A DNA stretch of 15,630 nt from CAG-273 sp964618105 (GTDB taxonomy: Bacteria; Bacillota; Clostridia; TANB77; CAG-508): the NCBI GenBank assembly GCA_964618105.1, contig CAZUAJ010000020.1, positions 1-15,630 of the forward strand. Direction: 5' to 3'. The notes beneath the pieces are model-generated. The model was not told the DNA's origin. It did no database searches and worked only from the letters and a program-made list of their open reading frames with translations. Both the position numbers and the translations under genes were made by a program. Of this stretch, positions 13,208-15,630 are shown piece by piece. The stretch's first letter is position 1. Each line of letters starts with the position of its first letter.

Positions 13208-15443
13208 TTATTGATTTTTTAATTTAAACTCTAGTCCTGTATTTCTTTTTTTACTATCTGCATTTTGAATCATAAATTCTATTATATTTGGATTACCTAT
13301 TAAAATAAGCATTTTTTTTGCTCTAGTCATAGCAGTATACAACAGCGTACGTGTAAGTAACATTGGAGCAGCTTGCATTACTGGCATAATTACAACATCA
13401 AATTCACTTCCGTTGTGCCTTATGTACGGTAATACAATATGCATGTTCTATTTGTTCTAATTCTTCAAATCCATACCAAACCAACTTTTCATCATCAAAT
13501 TTAATTTTTAATTTTTTTCCTGTATCATCTATATCTAATATAGTACCATATTCTCCATTAAATACACCTTTTCCCATTTCTAAAACTGGTTCTTCCTTCT
13601 CCCAGTAAATATCATAATTATTTTTTATTTGCATTATTCTATCCCCTTCACGGAATATAGTGTCTATAAATTTTCTTTCATTTTTTCGTTCTGATGCAGG
13701 ATTTATTGCTTGTTGCAGACTTTTATTTAATTCTTTAGTTCCCAATTCACCTTTTTTAGTTGGACTTATTATTTGTATATTTTGCGCAAAGTTATAATTT
13801 CCATACTTTTCAAGTCTGCCTGTACATAAAGAAATAATATTTTCTAATATTTTAAATTTATTATTTTCATTAATAAAGAAAAAATCATTTAAAAGTTCTT
13901 CATCTGTTGTTTCATTTTTACTAAAAATACTATTTCCTTCATTTACTTTATGACTATTTAAGATAATTTTGCTTTTTGCAGCTTGCCTAAAAATTTTATT
14001 TAAAGTAATTGTCATGATTTTTTGTGACTGAATGATGTCTTTTAACACATTGCCAGGTCCAACAGATGGCAACTGATTACTATCGCCTACCAAAACAAGT
14101 TTAGTTCCTTTATAAATTGCCTGTAACAAATAATTCATTAAAAATATATCTACCATTGAAACTTCGTCAACTATAATTACATCAGCATCTAAAGGAGCAA
14201 CATCAATGTTTTGGTCTATATTTTGCAATTCATCAGAACTGGTTTTGCCAATTTCTAATAATCTATGTAATGTTTTTGCTTCTTCTCCTGTTGCTTCGCT
14301 CATTCTTTTAGCCGCTCTTCCAGTAGGAGCACATAAAACGACTTTTTTTCCTTCCTGTTTATATAACTCTATAATTGTTTTTATTATAGTAGTTTTACCT
14401 GTACCTGGTCCTCCTGTAATAACACAAACATTATGTTTTTGTACTGCAATTACTGCTTCTCTCTGTTTTTCAGATAATTCAAGTTCAGAAATCTTTTCTA
14501 TTTTTTTTAGTTTTTCTTCAAAATGTTTTATTTTTTTTACATTTGAATAATTATCTAAGTTTATTAAACATTCAGCAACATTTTTTTCTGCTTCATAATA
14601 ATTGTGCAAATACACCCATTCTTGATTATTTCTATCTTCTAAAATAATTTCATTTCTTGTTTTTAAATATATAATATTGTTTTCAATCATTTCTTCTGAA
14701 ACATTTAATAAATCTTTTACAAATTGAATTAAATTTTCATATAATACTGTACAGTGACCGTTGTTTGTAGACAACTTTAAAGCATACTTTATTCCACTTC
14801 TTATACGTTTATCATTTTCTATGTCCATTCCCATTTTTAATGCAATTTGATCAATTTGAGCAAAATTTATTTTTGTAGTTAAATCTATTAAAATATATGG
14901 ATTTTCTTCAATTGTGTTTATTGTATTTGTTCCAATTTTTTTATATATAGCTTCAGCATTTTGTGGTCTAATTCCAAATTTTTTAAGATATATAACTATT
15001 TGCCAAACATCCCAATTTTCATTAAAACATTCTGAAATTTCAATTGCCTTTTGTTTTGTTATTCCTTTAATACAAGACAACTTCTCAGGTTCAAATTTTA
15101 TAATATTTATCACATCTTTTCCAAATGTTTTTACCATTTTTTTGGCTGTAGAAGGACCAATACCTTTAAATGTTCCATTTGCTAAATAACTTTCGATTGA
15201 ATCTAAGTCTTCTGGCATTATTTTTTCAAAAGTTTCAATTTTAAATTGCCTACCATATTCAGGATGTTCTACAAAATTGCCTATAATTTCTAATGTATCC
15301 CCTTTTTCAATAAAAGGAAGATACCCCACTACTGTAGTTTCTTTTTCTTCTGTTTCAAATGTAGCTATTGTATAACTATTTATTTCATTTTTATAAATTA
15401 TATCTCTTATTTTTCCTTTAATTTTCAAAATATTATACCTCAT
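13208..15443 (-). pseudogene. recD2: RecD2-like ATP-dependent DNA helicase, frameshifted
   Basis: A superfamily 1B 5'-3' helicase linked to DNA repair. Seen in order: an OB-like N-terminal domain (1-75), helix-hairpin-helix repeats (about 80-190), Walker A GGPGTGKT (344-351), motif II VDEVSM (425-430), motif III LVGDSNQLPSVGPG (451-464), and LNKIFRQ. The frame then stops at 13404-13406 just after ITVHKAQ, while the continuation GSEFDVVIMPVMQ...YTAMTRAKK is in the next frame (13208 to about 13411). Skipping one base, the C complementary to g13412, joins them into a 744-residue protein of normal length. As written, motif V is cut and the motif VI arginine (YTAMTR) is lost, so the product should be inactive unless this is a sequencing error or recoding. 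The ATG at 15443 has no ribosome site; TTG at 15428, nine bases after GAGG, may be the true start. Confidence 0.9.
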
Positions 15444-15462
15444 GAATTTTTATTCTTTTTAT

Positions 15463-15491
15463 ATTTTAACGTTATTTATATAGTTTAGCAA
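15463..15491 (-). promoter_or_regulatory. promoter for recD2
   Basis: On the minus strand TTGCTA (15491-15486) is followed after 17 bp by TAAAAT (15468-15463). Transcription would begin near 15456, shortly before both possible recD2 starts (15443 ATG, 15428 TTG). It is divergent from the tRNA-Asn promoter. Confidence 0.55.
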
Positions 15492-15532
15492 GTAATATTA
15501 AAAATTAATTTTTAGAATTTGAATAAAAACTA

Positions 15533-15561
15533 TTGCACTTTGATATAATGTGTATTATAAT
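15533..15561 (+). promoter_or_regulatory. promoter for tRNA-Asn
   Basis: TTGCAC (15533-15538), a 17-bp spacer and a perfect TATAAT (15556-15561) place the transcript start about 10-12 bases before the tRNA. A second TATAAT at 15544-15549 has no well-spaced -35. Confidence 0.8.
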
Positions 15562-15579
15562 AATTTTAGTTTTAAAAAT

Positions 15580-15630
15580 TCTCCATTAGCTCAGTTGGTA
15601 GAGCGCTCGGCTGTTAACCGATAGGTCGTT
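15580..15630 (+). tRNA. tRNA-Asn (anticodon GUU), 3' part beyond window
   Basis: The first 51 nt of a tRNA: a 7-nt acceptor strand from 15580, T8-A9, D stem GCTC/GAGC with an AGTTGGTA loop, then the anticodon loop CTGTTAA with GTT at 15613-15615. The anticodon stem CTCGG/CCGAT has a C-U mismatch at its base pair 27-43. The T arm and 3' end are cut by the window edge, where a larger tRNA cluster may continue. Confidence 0.9.

Noticed and set aside
13189..13214. Perfect 11-bp inverted repeat spanning the recD2 stop codon as a terminator
   Set aside because: Composed almost only of A and T, and on the recD2 strand it is followed by an A-run rather than T, so it should not terminate recD2.
15544..15549. 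Alternative TATAAT for tRNA-Asn
   Set aside because: The nearest -35-like hexamer is 19 bp away and weak; TTGCAC-N17-TATAAT just downstream is better.

Overview
The window looks like a chromosomal segment from a very AT-rich, Gram-positive, endospore-forming Clostridia-type Firmicute. The clues are strong Shine-Dalgarno sites (AAGGAGG), sigma-A type promoters, SpoVT (a forespore regulator), a sortase-type cell-wall protein, and the gap-pgk-tpiA-gpmI-eno glycolytic order. Standard code is used, and at least two genes (spoVT, comF) start with TTG.

Layout. Positions 1-900 hold a two-gene plus-strand unit, a zinc-ribbon/TM2 membrane protein and a DUF2752 membrane protein, closed by a bidirectional terminator. 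Facing it is a small three-helix membrane protein (883-1125, minus). Divergent from that is a secreted von Willebrand A protein with a C-terminal IPQTG sortase signal (1304-2725, plus). From about 2788 to 15443 everything is on the minus strand. In transcription order these are: recD2 (broken by a +1 frameshift at 13412), comF, a soluble KAP-like P-loop NTPase coupled to comF, spoVT, a 72-residue protein with three FxxQE motifs, then the glycolytic operon gap-pgk-tpiA-gpmI-eno, followed by tRNA-Gln(CUG). A partial tRNA-Asn(GUU) with a clear promoter starts at 15580 on the plus strand and runs off the end.

How the genes work together. The five glycolytic enzymes cover the whole lower half from triose phosphate to phosphoenolpyruvate. 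No cggR-type repressor gene precedes them, but a 23-bp dyad sits on the candidate gap -35. The GAPDH resembles the E. coli GapA/eukaryotic GapC type rather than the usual Firmicute type. RecD2 and ComF are DNA-handling proteins (helicase; uptake-associated phosphoribosyltransferase family), and the KAP NTPase may be an accessory, possibly defensive, cargo gene in the same unit.

The non-coding signals most worth a second look are: (1) a two-unit GGGACGTTCC palindrome directly after the gap stop codon, inside the glycolytic operon; (2) four TTACAT-like repeats spaced exactly 11 bp apart upstream of the promoter of the 72-aa gene, which also has an inverted repeat bridging -35 and -10; (3) the dyad on the gap promoter; and (4) the recD2 frameshift in helicase motif V. 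I found no CRISPR array, complete transposon or riboswitch. No gene-free stretch exceeds 300 bp; the longest (9034-9271 and 12967-13207) are described in the entries.
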